Counted from the first letter of the stretch, positions 17,037-30,010 are shown. The stretch: DNA of 64,000 nt from an uncultured Methanomicrobiales archaeon (GCA_903832665.1 CAILCG010000028.1:1-64000), one strand, 5' to 3'. Numbers and translations: made by a program. The notes: generated from the letters alone by a model not told the origin.

Positions 17037-17469
17037 ACCGGTACGATGGTCCGGGAGGGGATTTATCCCTTCGGTTCAGCACCGGGAAAAGTTCAGTCTG
17101 TATTTCGAGGGAGAGGAAAAATCTGAAGATTTCTTAATTAATCCACGTTGCCCATAGATCTGTTATATCTCATTGATACGGCGAGGGTGATCCCTTTCCC
17201 CCAAAGAAGGGGAGGCCGCACAAAGGGAACGGCCCTTCCCTTTTTAAATTCCTCATTAGAGCAATCACGACAAGGAGAGGTTAATTTCACTGGCGGAAAC
17301 TCGAGATCCTCGACAGAGTTAATGTCATTGACCCGCCGCGGGGGTGCCCATTAGGAGGTGGCGGCGATATCGCATTCGAGGGTATGGGGGACATCAGCCC
17401 CCATCTCTGGTCAACGAAATCTACACAAATTCTATTAAACCAGAAAAAATTCAAAAAAATCTTCCAGAT
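17037..17469. other. Intergenic region with GC-rich hairpins, polC promoter side
   Basis: No gene is supported. The first 110 bases probably contain the polC promoter (AT-rich stretch with TTAATTAA near 17136). From about 17185 to 17410 the DNA is structured: CCCCC-AAAGAA-GGGG, then an exact inverted repeat ATGGGGG/CCCCCAT at 17384-17404. Parts resemble the stretch at 37550-37750 by eye. It could be a small untranslated RNA or a mobile remnant. Confidence 0.4.
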
Positions 17470-18024
17470 TCACTTCGGATCTTTCTCATCCTGCTGGATC
17501 TTCTCGACCATGGAAGGAATCCCCGTCTCCCCCATCTGCCACAGGGTCAGGGAAGCACACGTACGAAGGAGGGCGTCGGCATCGTCCAGCCGCCGGGTCA
17601 GCGGTTCAACTGCCGGTTTTCCGATACGGCAGAGCGCCTGGGAGATATACCCCCGCAGGTCGGCATCATCGCTGCCCATCGCATCGATCAGAAGTTCAAC
17701 GGCCGGGGCGCCCATATTCCCGAGAGCCGCCGCTGCATAGCGCCGGAACTCCTTCTCCTTGTTCACCCGCATCGCAGCGATCAGCGGATAGAACGCCGGC
17801 ACCCCAATCCGTGAGAGGGATACTGCCGCATACCAGCGGTGATCATTATCCGCTGAATCTGCAAGTGCCCGGATCAGGACCGGGATGGCCGGTTCGCCCA
17901 TCTCCCCGAGGGCCTGCACAGCCTCGTGCCGCTTATCAATAGACGGGTCATCCAGTTGGGCGATGAGCGTGACGATCTTCTGGTCATCCGGCGGGTTCTG
18001 GACGTTGTGGGAATCCTGCGTCAT
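17470..18024 (-). CDS. HEAT-repeat (PBS lyase type) protein
   Basis: The 184-residue protein consists of about five HEAT-like repeats of ~31 residues, each with the pattern VxALGxMGxPAIPVLIxAL. No enzymatic residues or signal peptide are seen. Such repeats form solenoids that bind proteins. Despite the PBS-lyase profile name, a phycobilin function is excluded in a methanogen. It lies 12 bases downstream of a larger HEAT gene (18037-18978) on the same strand, so the two form an operon and probably arose by duplication. Role unknown. Confidence 0.8.
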   Translation of the reverse strand: MTQDSHNVQNPPDDQKIVTLIAQLDDPSIDKRHEAVQALGEMGEPAIPVLIRALADSADNDHRWYAAVSLSRIGVPAFYPLIAAMRVNKEKEFRRYAAAALGNMGAPAVELLIDAMGSDDADLRGYISQALCRIGKPAVEPLTRRLDDADALLRTCASLTLWQMGETGIPSMVEKIQQDEKDPK

Positions 18025-18036
18025 AATAACCTCGTA

Positions 18037-18978
18037 TCAATGTTTATTACATCCATTTCTGGGGTTTCCGTTCCGTATCCTGCGCACCAGGGGTTCGACC
18101 GCCGGGATCAGGATCGCATCTACGGCATCGGCGATCTCTTTTCGCTCATCGTCATCCGCATTCTCGAGGAGCTGGAAAAGGGGCTCGATCGCATCGGCGT
18201 TCCCGAGTTCCCCCAGTGCCGACATGACTTCCATGCGGGTCTCCCCTTTCGCACTTTTCAGGAAACCCAGCAGGGGGCCAAGGGCGGGAGTACCGATGGA
18301 TGCGAGTGCCGATGCGGCCTCAGCCTTGATCATCAGGTGTTCATCCGCAAGCAAGAGGATCAGCGGTTCGACCGCGAGGGGATTTTTTATCTTCCCCAGC
18401 GCGAGGGCAGACCCCCACCGGATACCGGCGTCGCTCCTCTTGAGTGCCGTAATCAGGGGTGGGACGGCCGGTTCGCCAATCATGCTGAGGGCATGCGCAG
18501 CCCGGCTTCTCACGTACCGGTCGTCATCGGCGAGGAGCGAGATGAGAGGTACAATGGCATCCGGGTTCCCGATCTCTCCCAACGCAATGGCTGCTTTCCA
18601 GCGGACATCCTCATCCGGGTACTGGAGGGTCGCTATAAGGGGGCCTACAGCGCGATCCCCGATCTTTGAGAGCGCTTCTGCTGCTTTCCACCGGACACCG
18701 CTGAACTCATCACGCTTCAGCGCGGCGATGAGGGGATCGATCGCCCTTTCATCCCCGAGATTTCCCAGCGCTTCTGCTGCTTCGTACTGGACCTGGAGAT
18801 CCTTATGATCCAGCAGCCGGGCAAGATTTGCCACATCCCACCGGCGTTTCAGTTTCTTAACATCCGGCCCGAGAAGTCCGGCGGGATTGAAATTTTCAAA
18901 AAACGCGAGTTCCACCACGATGGGGACCATCAGGTAAAAGAGACGTTTGTACCTGAAGACCGGCGGAAAGAATCCCAT
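18037..18978 (-). CDS. HEAT-repeat protein with hydrophobic N-terminus
   Basis: The 313-residue protein starts with a hydrophobic stretch (RLFYLMVPIVVELAFF) that could anchor it to the membrane. It then has about eight HEAT repeats (AAEALGNLGDERAIDPLIAAL and similar) over residues 50-290. The last repeats are less regular and acidic. It is the upstream gene of a two-gene HEAT operon and is divergent from the DUF1646 gene, with 320 bases between the starts. It probably serves as a scaffold; the partner is unknown. A third HEAT gene lies at 55094-56284. Confidence 0.78.
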   Translation of the reverse strand: MGFFPPVFRYKRLFYLMVPIVVELAFFENFNPAGLLGPDVKKLKRRWDVANLARLLDHKDLQVQYEAAEALGNLGDERAIDPLIAALKRDEFSGVRWKAAEALSKIGDRAVGPLIATLQYPDEDVRWKAAIALGEIGNPDAIVPLISLLADDDRYVRSRAAHALSMIGEPAVPPLITALKRSDAGIRWGSALALGKIKNPLAVEPLILLLADEHLMIKAEAASALASIGTPALGPLLGFLKSAKGETRMEVMSALGELGNADAIEPLFQLLENADDDERKEIADAVDAILIPAVEPLVRRIRNGNPRNGCNKH

Positions 18979-19298
18979 CTGAATGATACTTTGTCAGGAG
19001 GTAGATAAATGGATTGTGTGTTGTTCGCCGGGAGAACGGAGCCGGGGCACATAAATGGCTGAACTTTTCACCGTTGTTCAACAGCATCGATGAACACGGG
19101 GAAACAAAATTTCGTCCCGGAACCAGCGATACATCTGTTCAAACCGGATTTCCTTTACCATGGGAAAGCCGGTGAGATGCCGGCAGGACTCATTCACCGT
19201 CAGACTTTGGGTCAGGATGTACAAAGGGGATTACAGTTTTGTGATCGGCGGTTGAACCATATACTATTCAACCGTGCTCTGCACAGGACTTCTGAACT
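18979..19298. other. Divergent promoter region
   Basis: 320 bases between divergently oriented genes. No gene or strong repeat is seen; both promoters must lie here, but I cannot place TATA boxes with confidence. Confidence 0.4.
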
Positions 19299-20423
19299 AT
19301 GGAACAACTCATGATCGTCAACATCCTGCTTCTTGTCATCTTTGCCATCGTACTGGTACTCCCGTTCAAGGTCAAGAAGATCGAAGAGAATATCGAGATG
19401 TTTCTCTTCCTCTGCGGTGTTGCTGCGCTGAGTGTTGCCAGTTTTGCAACCCTCCACGGGGAGACATTCGGGTGGACACCCGCGATTATCCTTGAAGCAC
19501 TTGCCGCACCGGTTATGATCACGACAGTCTTTGGTATACCCGTCGGGATTGTCCAGATTGTCCTCATCATGGGCCTGATCATTTATGTTGCCCACAGGCA
19601 GATCCATGCAGCGATCCAGTCGATGGTGAGCCGGGTGCCCCTTTCGGTGATCGTCTTCTTCCTGATCTGCGGTCTCGGGCTCATCTCGAGTGTCATCTCG
19701 GCGATCCTGGCGGCGATAATTCTCGTCGAGATTGTCTGTGCCCTCCCGCTGGGGCGCAGGGAGATGATCGGTCTTACCGTAATCGCCTGTTTCTCGATCG
19801 GTCTCGGGGCCGCCCTCACCCCGCTCGGTGAGCCGCTCTCCACGATTGCCATCTCAAAATTATCGGGCGATCCCTATTATGCCGGGTTCGGGTTCCTGAT
19901 TGGCCTGCTCGGATGGTATATCGTGCCCGGGATCGTTGCGCTCGGGGTCCTGGGGGTAGCGTTCCTGAAGCGGAGCGACACGGGAGGCGAACGCATGAAC
20001 TGCCACCTCAAACGCGAGACCCTCCGCGAGGTCGTGATCCGAGCCGGCAAGGTGTACCTCTTTATCATGGCGCTGGTCTTTTTAGGAGAGGGATTCAAGC
20101 CGATCATCCTCGAATATATCATCCAGATCCCCTCTGAGGGCCTCTTCTGGGTAAATATTGTGTCAGCGGTGCTCGACAACGCGACCCTTGCGGCAGCCGA
20201 GATCGGACCGCAGCTCACTATCCTCCAGATAAAAAGCGCCCTGATGGGTCTTCTTATCGCCGGGGGCATGCTGATTCCGGGCAATATTCCCAATATCATC
20301 GCGGCAGGCAAGATGGGGATCACGAGCAAGGAGTGGGTGCGGTACGGTGTGCCCCTTGGATTTGCCCTGATGCTGATCTACTTTTCAATCCTTTTCGTGC
20401 CGGTCTACCTGGGCATTGCCTGA
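19299..20423 (+). CDS. DUF1646-family membrane transporter (putative cation antiporter)
   Basis: The 374-residue integral membrane protein has about ten hydrophobic segments and matches the archaeal DUF1646 family, which is related to ion transporters of the Na+/H+ antiporter type. Features include an LTPLGEPLSTIAISKL segment, with polar residues in an unwound helix, and DNATLAAAEIGPQL near residue 287, a helix with Asp/Asn/Glu typical of the ion site in such carriers. IPGNIPNIIAAGKMGI near the end is also polar. No partner gene is adjacent. Na+ or another cation as substrate is an inference from the superfamily. The start MEQLMIVNILL precedes the first membrane helix. Confidence 0.75.
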   Translation: MEQLMIVNILLLVIFAIVLVLPFKVKKIEENIEMFLFLCGVAALSVASFATLHGETFGWTPAIILEALAAPVMITTVFGIPVGIVQIVLIMGLIIYVAHRQIHAAIQSMVSRVPLSVIVFFLICGLGLISSVISAILAAIILVEIVCALPLGRREMIGLTVIACFSIGLGAALTPLGEPLSTIAISKLSGDPYYAGFGFLIGLLGWYIVPGIVALGVLGVAFLKRSDTGGERMNCHLKRETLREVVIRAGKVYLFIMALVFLGEGFKPIILEYIIQIPSEGLFWVNIVSAVLDNATLAAAEIGPQLTILQIKSALMGLLIAGGMLIPGNIPNIIAAGKMGITSKEWVRYGVPLGFALMLIYFSILFVPVYLGIA

Positions 20424-20919
20424 AGCCCTTTTTTTCGCAGGTCCGGGAAAAATCGGTGAATCGTGGATGCCGCGAACCTGTTCACCCCCGGGAAGAGATG
20501 CCGGGACTTCCCTAAGAGGTCAAACAGAGTCAGACTGACTGTTCCCTCCCACGCAGGTCACCGCATTGCTCCGCAGGAATACTGTGCAAGGAAATTTTAG
20601 CCGAGAGGGATTATCCCGATGGCACTCCTCCTTTTCTCATATGCCGGGTTACAGGAAACCATTTATTTACTTTCGGGGGTAAAGACCCAATCAGTATATC
20701 AGGAAATCACTCTGCAACGATCCGGCCATGTATCCCGGAATGGATGTTTGCAAAAATCCATCACGGGATGTGGTCGCGACCGGAACGAAGAGGTCCCCTG
20801 ACAGGCCGCAAAATACGGGAAAACGGGCCGGGGATTGAAGTGCAGGCTCCTACCGGAACCTGCACAATCGCCTGGGGGACAATCCCGATCCGGGAATACC
20901 GGCACAGGAGGTAAAGGAG
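20424..20919. other. Intergenic region before atpH
   Basis: About 500 bases with no supported gene. The last 20 bases hold a strong ribosome site (GGAGGTAAAGGAG) just before the atpH ATG. A stretch TTTATTTACTTTC near 20662-20674 may be promoter-like. The length suggests a long leader or a lost gene. Confidence 0.45.
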
Positions 20920-21240
20920 ATGGAGACGGAAAAGACACTGCTGCAACAGATCCGGGAAAAAGAGCAGGAAGTGGCAAAAAAAATTGATGCCGTGCGGGCT
21001 GAAACAGACGCATCCATCGCCGCGGCAAAAACGAATGCGGAGAACCTGCTGTGCACGGCCAATGCCGAAGGAAAGGTTGCCGCAGAAGAGGTATACTGGC
21101 GGACGAAAGGTGAGACGGAAGCCCGTATGGAACAGTTGCAGCAGGATGCCCGGCGTGATGCGGATATGGCAGCAGAGAAGGGCAGGAAAAATATTCCCGT
21201 AGCCGCTGAGGCAATTGTGCGTTTCGTGACAATGGAATAG
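20920..21240 (+). CDS. atpH: A-type ATP synthase subunit H
   Basis: The 106-residue protein is an almost continuous charged coiled coil (QQIREKEQEVAKKIDAVRAE, then Ala-rich heptads) ending in IVRFVTME, matching subunit H (AhaH) of the archaeal A-type ATP synthase. Subunit H pairs with subunit E in the peripheral stalk. It is preceded by an excellent ribosome site and followed 26 bases later by atpI. In other methanogens the order is H-I-K-E-C-F-A-B-D in one operon; here H and I stand alone, about 17 kb away from and opposite to the remaining genes. Confidence 0.85.
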   Translation: METEKTLLQQIREKEQEVAKKIDAVRAETDASIAAAKTNAENLLCTANAEGKVAAEEVYWRTKGETEARMEQLQQDARRDADMAAEKGRKNIPVAAEAIVRFVTME

Positions 21241-21266
21241 TCCGGTCTTTCCCGGTAAAGGTTTTT

Positions 21267-23200
21267 ATGCTCCAGCAGATGCGACGAATTCAGGTGATCG
21301 GGCCCAAACCGGCATTCAACCAGGTAGTTGACCTGCTCTACCGGGAAGGGACCCTGCACCTGGAGGATGTGTCCCGGACGGTCTCTCCGTTAGAGATCCC
21401 GCTGGACAAGGTGGTGCTGGAGTCCGCTGGCAACGTTGCCCTCGCGCTGGGGAAGATCAATGGGATCTTCTCCGCCCTTCCCTCCACTGCGGATGACCCG
21501 TCGCGCCAGGCTGGGTCCGGAAAACCCTCCGGAGCCGGAGCCACGAGGATGTGCTGGCACGGGCGGAGGAGATCATTCTCATGCTCGAGACCACCACCGG
21601 GGACCTTGCCTCGAAAAAGAGCGAACTCACCCTCACTGCCGCGACCTTGAACCGCTATGCAAAAATCCTCGATATTCTCCAGCCGCTCGAGCGCGAACTG
21701 CCGCAGCTGGAGGGGTTCGAAGTCACGATTCTCCTGATCTTGAAGGAGCACCGCGACGTTGTTGAACTGATAAAGAAAGAACTCGACATCATAACGAAGA
21801 ACGAGTTCGGGATGACGACCTCAAGTGTAGACGCGGATACGCTCGCTGCCATCATGGTCTTTAACAAGCGGGATTCCGAGAAGGTCCATGCCTTCATCTA
21901 CTCGGCGAACGTGAACGAGGTCCGGCTGCCCCCGGAATACCTGGGAAAGCCGTTCTTCGAGATGTATGCCCTGATTGAGGAGCAGAAGCTGCACTCCGCT
22001 GACGAGATCAAACGGATCGATGGGGAACTTCTGGCCCTTGCGGCGCAATGGTACCCGGAACTGGTGGTGCTGAAGAAGGAGCTTGGGGATATGAACGATG
22101 AACTGGGTGCGTTTTCGAACTTCGCCTTCTCGGAATATACCTTCGTCATTATGGGATGGATCCCCCGGAAAAAGTTGCAGCTGGCGAGAAAAACCCTGTC
22201 GGATGCATTCGCTGACCGGGTCGTGGTGAAGGAACTCGATACCACGGAGAAGGATATGGACGGGGCCCCGGTCTTTTTCGACAATCCGCGATGGGTACAA
22301 CCCTTCGTGGTGATCATGCAGCTCGTTGCGCCCCCGAAATACCGGGAGATCGATCCGTCACCGGTTCTTGCCGTCTTCTTCCCCCTCTTTTTCGGCATCA
22401 TGGTGGGGGATATCGGGTACGGGATCACCATACTGCTCATCGCGCTGCTCATCAGGAAACTGTATGGAAGCATTGCCTTTGCCCGGAGCGCTGCCGAGAT
22501 CCTTATCCTGTCATCGATCCCGACCATCATCTTTGGCTGGTTTTTCGGGGAGTTCTTCGGGGATTTCGGCGAGACGATGGGCTGGCTGCAGCCGGTCACC
22601 CTGTTCGGTATCACGTGGAACCGGGTGGACGCGATGATCCCGATGCTGATGGTGGCGATCGGTATCGGGGTGCTGCATGTCTTCTTAGGGCTTGTTATGG
22701 GGATGCGCAATGCGATCATCCTGAAGAGCAGGAGACACCTGTCGGAGAAGGCGGGGATGCTGCTGATGCTGACGGGGATCATTCTGCTCATGACGATGCT
22801 TGCGGGGGTTGTGCCGTCAACAGGAATCTATCCCACGGTCGTGCTGATGGTGGTTGCGCTGCCGCTGATCCTGTACGGGGCGGGCATCTTCGGGACGATT
22901 GAAGTGATGAGTTCGGTGGGGAACATTCTCTCCTATGCCCACCTGATGGCGATCGGGATGGCGTCGGTGATCCTCGCGATGGTGGCGAACCAGCTGGGGG
23001 GGGCCTTCTCGATCCCGGTGATCGGGATCATGGTGGCGCTGCTGCTGCATGCGCTCAATATTGTGCTGGCGATATTCAGTCCCTCGATCCATGCGATGCG
23101 TCTGCATATTGTGGAGTTCTTTTCGAAGTTTTATGAGGGTGGGGGGGTGAAGTACCGGCCGTTCCGGAAGGCGGTGGTGGAGGAAGTGGGGGAGGGGTAA
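21267..23200 (+). pseudogene. atpI: A-type ATP synthase subunit I, frameshifted
   Basis: From 21267 the reading frame gives the normal start of subunit I (RRIQVIGPKPAFNQVVDLLY...). It leaves the family sequence between about 21500 and 21530, where a one-base change moves it to the frame that continues with DVLARAEEIILMLETTTGDL to 23200. The joined protein has about 645 residues, normal length. It has a cytosolic coiled-coil half and a C-terminal membrane half of about seven helices, including the TM region with the essential Arg expected in the last third. Subunit I forms the stator half-channel facing the c ring. As read, the first frame would give a ~125-residue fragment, so the gene is broken or the sequence is wrong at one base. 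Confidence 0.8.
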
Positions 23201-23286
23201 GAGGGGTTGAGAGATTCGGGGCCTGGACATTTGGTTGATGATCTGCGGATCTGAAGAAGGATCAGTAGTCAAGAAATACTTGACAA

Positions 23287-23775
23287 CTGTTCAGGAACTG
23301 CCGGAATAAATTTTCAATCAAAGTCTGATTTATTTTTTTTAAGTAAAGTCTGGTTGAAAAAAAACATTCAAAGTCTGCTTGAAATATTTCAATCAAGATC
23401 CGATTTGAAAATTTTAAGCAGAGTGTGGTTGAAAAAATAAAATCAAAGTATGGCCGGAATTTTTCAGGCAAAGTCTGATTGATCCGGAAATGATTTTCAA
23501 TCGCAATCGCGTACCCGATTGAAAAATTTTGAGCAGAGTCTGGTTGATCTGCTGATGGATTTCAATCAGGGGCTGGGGGGTTGATTGAAAATTTTTGTGC
23601 ATGGTCTGATTTATTTTTTTTAGGCACAGTGTGGTTGAAAAATAAAATTCGAAGTGTGATTGAAATTTTTTGAGCAGAGTCTGATTATTTTTTTTCAATC
23701 AAAGTCTGGTTAAAAAATAAAAATCAGACTTTGATTGAAATTTTTTGGGCAAGGTCTGGTTGAAAAAATGGATTG
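23287..23775. repeat. Degenerate 25-bp tandem repeat array (left)
   Basis: About 17 units with the consensus AAAGTCTGRTTG, followed by a 13-base A/T-rich spacer usually ending ATC, AGC or GGC; the period is mostly 25 bases and slips in a few units. Examples start around 23320, 23345, 23460, 23700 and 23730. The array fills the space between the atpI stop and the hsdR stop. The same unit recurs at 37785-38035. Units vary at several positions, so this is an old, diverging array. Confidence 0.85.
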
Positions 23776-23780
23776 GGAAA

Positions 23781-26867
<3,087 letters not shown>

Positions 26868-27038
26868 CAGGTACCTAATTTAGGATTCGGCGTTCTCTTA
26901 CGATAAGCTTTGGGAAAAATAATTCTGAAAATATCTGTAAATGATTGAAAAATTTACAGGTTCTGCAAGTCCATTTTTTCTTTTTCATGACTCGGAATCC
27001 GGGCCGAAAATGAGCATTTCAGAAAAAATTCCGTCGGA

Positions 27039-27081
27039 CCAACTACTAATTTAGTAGATTTTAGTAATTATTAGTAGTTGG
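27039..27081. promoter_or_regulatory. Inverted repeat upstream of hsdR
   Basis: Arms CCAACTACTAAT (27039-27050) and ATTAGTAGTTGG (27070-27081) are exact complements, and the spacer contains further TAGTAG/TAGTAA elements. It lies about 170 bases before the hsdR start, in the gap after the DUF1828 gene. It could be an operator or a transcript hairpin. Confidence 0.65.
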
Positions 27082-27169
27082 GAAATGGTCTGATAATCAG
27101 GGAGTGACATCTATCAGTTTGTGAAATGTTGATAGATTTGGATAGAGGAGGAACCATGCGAAGGTTATC

Positions 27170-27306
27170 GCAACACGTTGTCGCGAAAATTGTCGTGGTA
27201 GGGAAGTCTATGAAAATATTTTGAACAATTGCGACACGTTGTCGTGATTTTTGTCGCGATAGGGAAAATTCTAAAATTATTTTGAATAAACGCGACACAT
27301 TATCGT
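27170..27306. repeat. 61-bp direct repeats containing CGACA-CGT-TGTCG palindromes
   Basis: Copies begin at 27170, 27231 and 27292 (third partial). Each opens with GCRACACGTTGTCG and continues TTGTCGYGRTAGGGAA and an A/T tract with ATTTTGAA. The core CGACACGTTGTCG is a five-base-arm palindrome. The exact spacing and palindromes suggest binding sites for a regulator of hsdR or of the preceding gene. Confidence 0.7.
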
Positions 27307-27311
27307 TCCAC

Positions 27312-28076
27312 TCAGGCCGCAAGTTCCTCGACGATCATATCCCGCGTGCTCCACGAGACCGGTGTTACCTCGTAATTCCTGAATATGTCCAGCACTTCAC
27401 CGGATATCGCGTGTTCTGCGTTGTTCAGGATGGCGTACGCTTTTGAATCCGGTGACCGGACTTCCTTGGTATCGATCCATGAGAAGACCATAGTTTGTGC
27501 TGTGTCACGGGCCGGGCGGTTGACGGCCTGGAGGATACGCTCGGGCTGGCTCCGGGATTTCGGGATAACGAAGTCGAAGAGGTGATCGAGCCCGCTCCTT
27601 CCGGTGAACTTCGCCTTGGGCGTGTAGCGGATATCGTGGAGATCAAGCCATGCTATTACATCTTCGAGAAAAACGCTCGCAACGGTAGGCATCGCCAGGT
27701 AAAACAGATCATTGATAGCAAGCATTGCCTGTATCAGGTTGTTTTTTTTCTGGGCGAAGTTATCCTGGGACGCACGAATGGTAAGTTCCCCGTTGGCCAA
27801 CTGTACACCAAACCCATTGAGTGTCATGGTAAGGAGTGCGTGTCTCTTCGGAGTATCGAGTTTGCAACCGGACCGTTCGAGATCCCCGAGAATATAACCA
27901 TCATCGGTGAGGAGGTAGTCGCCATTCTGGCGCCTGATATAGATCTGGAGATAATCGTTGTGGCGATCGAGATACGGCGTCGTGATCTCGACCCATTCTT
28001 CAACCTGCCGGAGCGTGGTCGTATCCTTGAGCCACGAGAGATAATTTTCCAGCAGTTGATTCGTTTCAGAGATCAT
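27312..28076 (-). CDS. DUF1828/DUF1829 domain protein
   Basis: The 254-residue protein has the DUF1828 N-terminal half, with [15 protein letters not shown] and [13 protein letters not shown], and a DUF1829 C-terminal half, with [20 protein letters not shown] and [21 protein letters not shown]... (shown in part). This two-domain protein occurs widely in prophages and defence-rich islands, and no biochemical function is established. The D-x-K-like strand pair may be a nuclease remnant, but I cannot confirm that. It lies in the restriction island between hsdR and the Gp37/Gp68 gene, with the 61-bp repeats immediately after its stop. Confidence 0.75.
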   Translation of the reverse strand: MISETNQLLENYLSWLKDTTTLRQVEEWVEITTPYLDRHNDYLQIYIRRQNGDYLLTDDGYILGDLERSGCKLDTPKRHALLTMTLNGFGVQLANGELTIRASQDNFAQKKNNLIQAMLAINDLFYLAMPTVASVFLEDVIAWLDLHDIRYTPKAKFTGRSGLDHLFDFVIPKSRSQPERILQAVNRPARDTAQTMVFSWIDTKEVRSPDSKAYAILNNAEHAISGEVLDIFRNYEVTPVSWSTRDMIVEELAA

Positions 28077-28249
28077 TTAGAGAATCCCCCGGTGTAAGTT
28101 GGGCTGATGTGTGATATTACAATAGTTCATGAAATCTTGTAATTTGTCCAGATGCATATTCACATGCGAAATCATTGAGGTCATCTGGTCATTTTGTCCA
28201 TCGGATTATCCAGAGGCATATGCAAGGGGGAGACCAGGCTACAGACTGG

Positions 28250-28972
28250 CTAAACCGTTACAGTCAGACCCGGCATCTGGTCCCATGTCCGGCCTTCAAG
28301 CACCCTGCCGGCCCGTTTCTTGATAACGCCACCCCATTGTTTGAAGAAGAACGGTACATTCGACGCAAGGCAGATGTCCCTGATATCCGTCACCCATTCT
28401 TCCTGCATAGGCCGGGCACCGGGTCCCGACTCCCCGCCAACGATCACCCAGTCGATACCGTCAAGGTTCAGGCCCGGCAGCGGGCCGATTAATGGCTCCA
28501 GCGAGAGAAATTTGACGGGTGCGTGTGTTGCCCGAAGATCATCTATCCTGAAAAGATAATCCTCATTCTCCACATTGACACCCAGCCAGACATTCTTCGG
28601 GATCCTGATGGTCTCCTCAATTTCCCTGAACCGATCGGATCGTTTGGTAAGGATCTGGAATGTATGCCACGATGCCTTTCTCATGACATCAAAGGTTTTT
28701 TTGATAAAGGGTGTCGGGACATCCTTGTGGTAGAGATCGCTCATCGAGTTGACAAAGATCATCCGGGGCTTTCTCCACTCCAGCGGAAGGGGAAGCATCC
28801 TTTCCTGCAGGGTCACCTTGAACCCATCACGGTAGTTCGGCTGCCCCATTGCCTGAAGCCGGTACGCCATCCGTTCCGCGTAACAGTTCTTGCAGCCCGG
28901 GCTTATCTTGGTACAGCCGGTTACCGGATTCCATGTGGTTTCGGTCCATTCGATGCCGGAGTTAATTGCCAT
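28250..28972 (-). CDS. Phage Gp37/Gp68-family three-Cys-motif protein
   Basis: The 240-residue protein shows the family start [19 protein letters not shown], followed by the three-Cys motif [16 protein letters not shown], then [28 protein letters not shown] and WVIVGGESG and the PFFFKQWGG end. The Cys triplet suggests an iron-sulfur or radical SAM-like site; the family is also called DUF5131. It is divergently transcribed from tcmP with 79 bases between the starts, the pairing that gave the partner family its name (three-Cys-motif partner). The biochemical role of the pair is not established; recurrence on phages and islands suggests defence or DNA/RNA modification. Confidence 0.85.
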   Translation of the reverse strand: MAINSGIEWTETTWNPVTGCTKISPGCKNCYAERMAYRLQAMGQPNYRDGFKVTLQERMLPLPLEWRKPRMIFVNSMSDLYHKDVPTPFIKKTFDVMRKASWHTFQILTKRSDRFREIEETIRIPKNVWLGVNVENEDYLFRIDDLRATHAPVKFLSLEPLIGPLPGLNLDGIDWVIVGGESGPGARPMQEEWVTDIRDICLASNVPFFFKQWGGVIKKRAGRVLEGRTWDQMPGLTVTV

Positions 28973-29051
28973 TTCTTACAATCCCTTTTCTCGTAATTGC
29001 TTATTGGTTTTTTCATCAGATTTATGCTTCATTAAAGATAATCGGACATTA

Positions 29052-30010
29052 ATGGAAGATTTTTTCCGGGATAATGAAGGGCTCATTTATGATCGCGTCA
29101 AGTGGCATACCCGGAAAAAACATGCCTTCATAGAATCCTACCTGAACATCTGGGTTGAGAATGTCAGGAACCATCCTCCCACGCTGGATATTTTCGATCT
29201 TTTCGCCTCGACAGGGTTGTGTTCTGTGAAGAAAGTGCGAAATATAAACTCGGCGAGCCGATGTGGAAGGGATCGGCAATTCTTGCTGCTGAATGCCTGG
29301 AACATTACTCAAATGGACAAAAATTATTCCTCAATACATACCATCCGAAACCCGCCATTTGTGAAGCACAGAAAGTGAATCTGAAACGATTACTTGGAAA
29401 ATATTCCAAAATACAACCAACCATCACAACATTACCGATCGAAACTGCTATCGATGAAGCCCGGACTCAGTTATCTCCAACGTATCCCAGTTTCTGGATT
29501 CTGGATCCTTACAGCTCTTCCGAACTGCCCTGGGAATTAGTCGAGAAGATAGGAAACTTCAGGGGTCAGTTTACAACCAAGAATGGGCAGGTAAGGACCA
29601 GAAAGCCGGAGATGATTATCACCCTTATGACATACGGCCTCCAGATGAACATCGATATCAATCCTCATATTGTCAGCCACGCGTTGGGGATGGATGAATC
29701 GGAGTGGCGACCAAAATACAATGTCCTGATGGAGAAAGATCATAACACCCGAAAAGCCCTCATTGACCTCTATGCAGAAAAGTTGACAAAACTCTATGAA
29801 AAGCCACCGATAATCGTTGAAATCAATACCACGGAAGAGGCGGCGATTGTCTATTGTCTCTTCTTATGCACAGACAGCAATGCGGGTCACTACCTGATGA
29901 AACTGAAAGGACTGAAAGACTACACAACATGGGAATATAGCTGGAAAGCAGACGCCAAAAGAATAAGTGTCGAGAAAAAGATTCCGGAAGGACAGACGAG
30001 GTTATTCTGA
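29052..30010 (+). pseudogene. tcmP: Three-Cys-motif partner protein TcmP, frameshifted
   Basis: The first part (MEDFFRDNEGLIYDRVKWHT ... DIFDLFASTG) and the second (VFCEESAKYKLGEPMWKGSA ... GQTRLF) together form a protein of about 319 residues of the TcmP family. They are in different frames, joined if one base is added near 29216. TcmP proteins have the fold of AdoMet-dependent methylases: DLFASTG is the glycine-rich motif I and FWILDPYSSS lies at the catalytic strand. Single-base loss could be real inactivation or an assembly error. It is divergent from the Gp37/Gp68 gene. The last bases overlap the convergent membrane-protein gene by nine bases. Confidence 0.75.

Noticed and set aside
17148-17354. 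Short plus-strand frame in the polC upstream region
   Set aside because: Ends in the hairpin-rich stretch, has no ribosome site and no family likeness.
23262-23698. Minus-strand frames with repeated NQTLIEN-type peptides in the left array
   Set aside because: The peptide periodicity follows the DNA repeat; no start signals and no conservation apart from the repeat.
23287-23775. 25-bp array as a CRISPR
   Set aside because: There is no constant repeat separated by unique spacers: the whole unit varies gradually, the spacer is A/T-rich and similar in all units, and no cas genes are near.
29205-29225. Programmed frameshift in tcmP
   Set aside because: No slippery heptamer or downstream structure is evident around 29216; a single-base loss is simpler.
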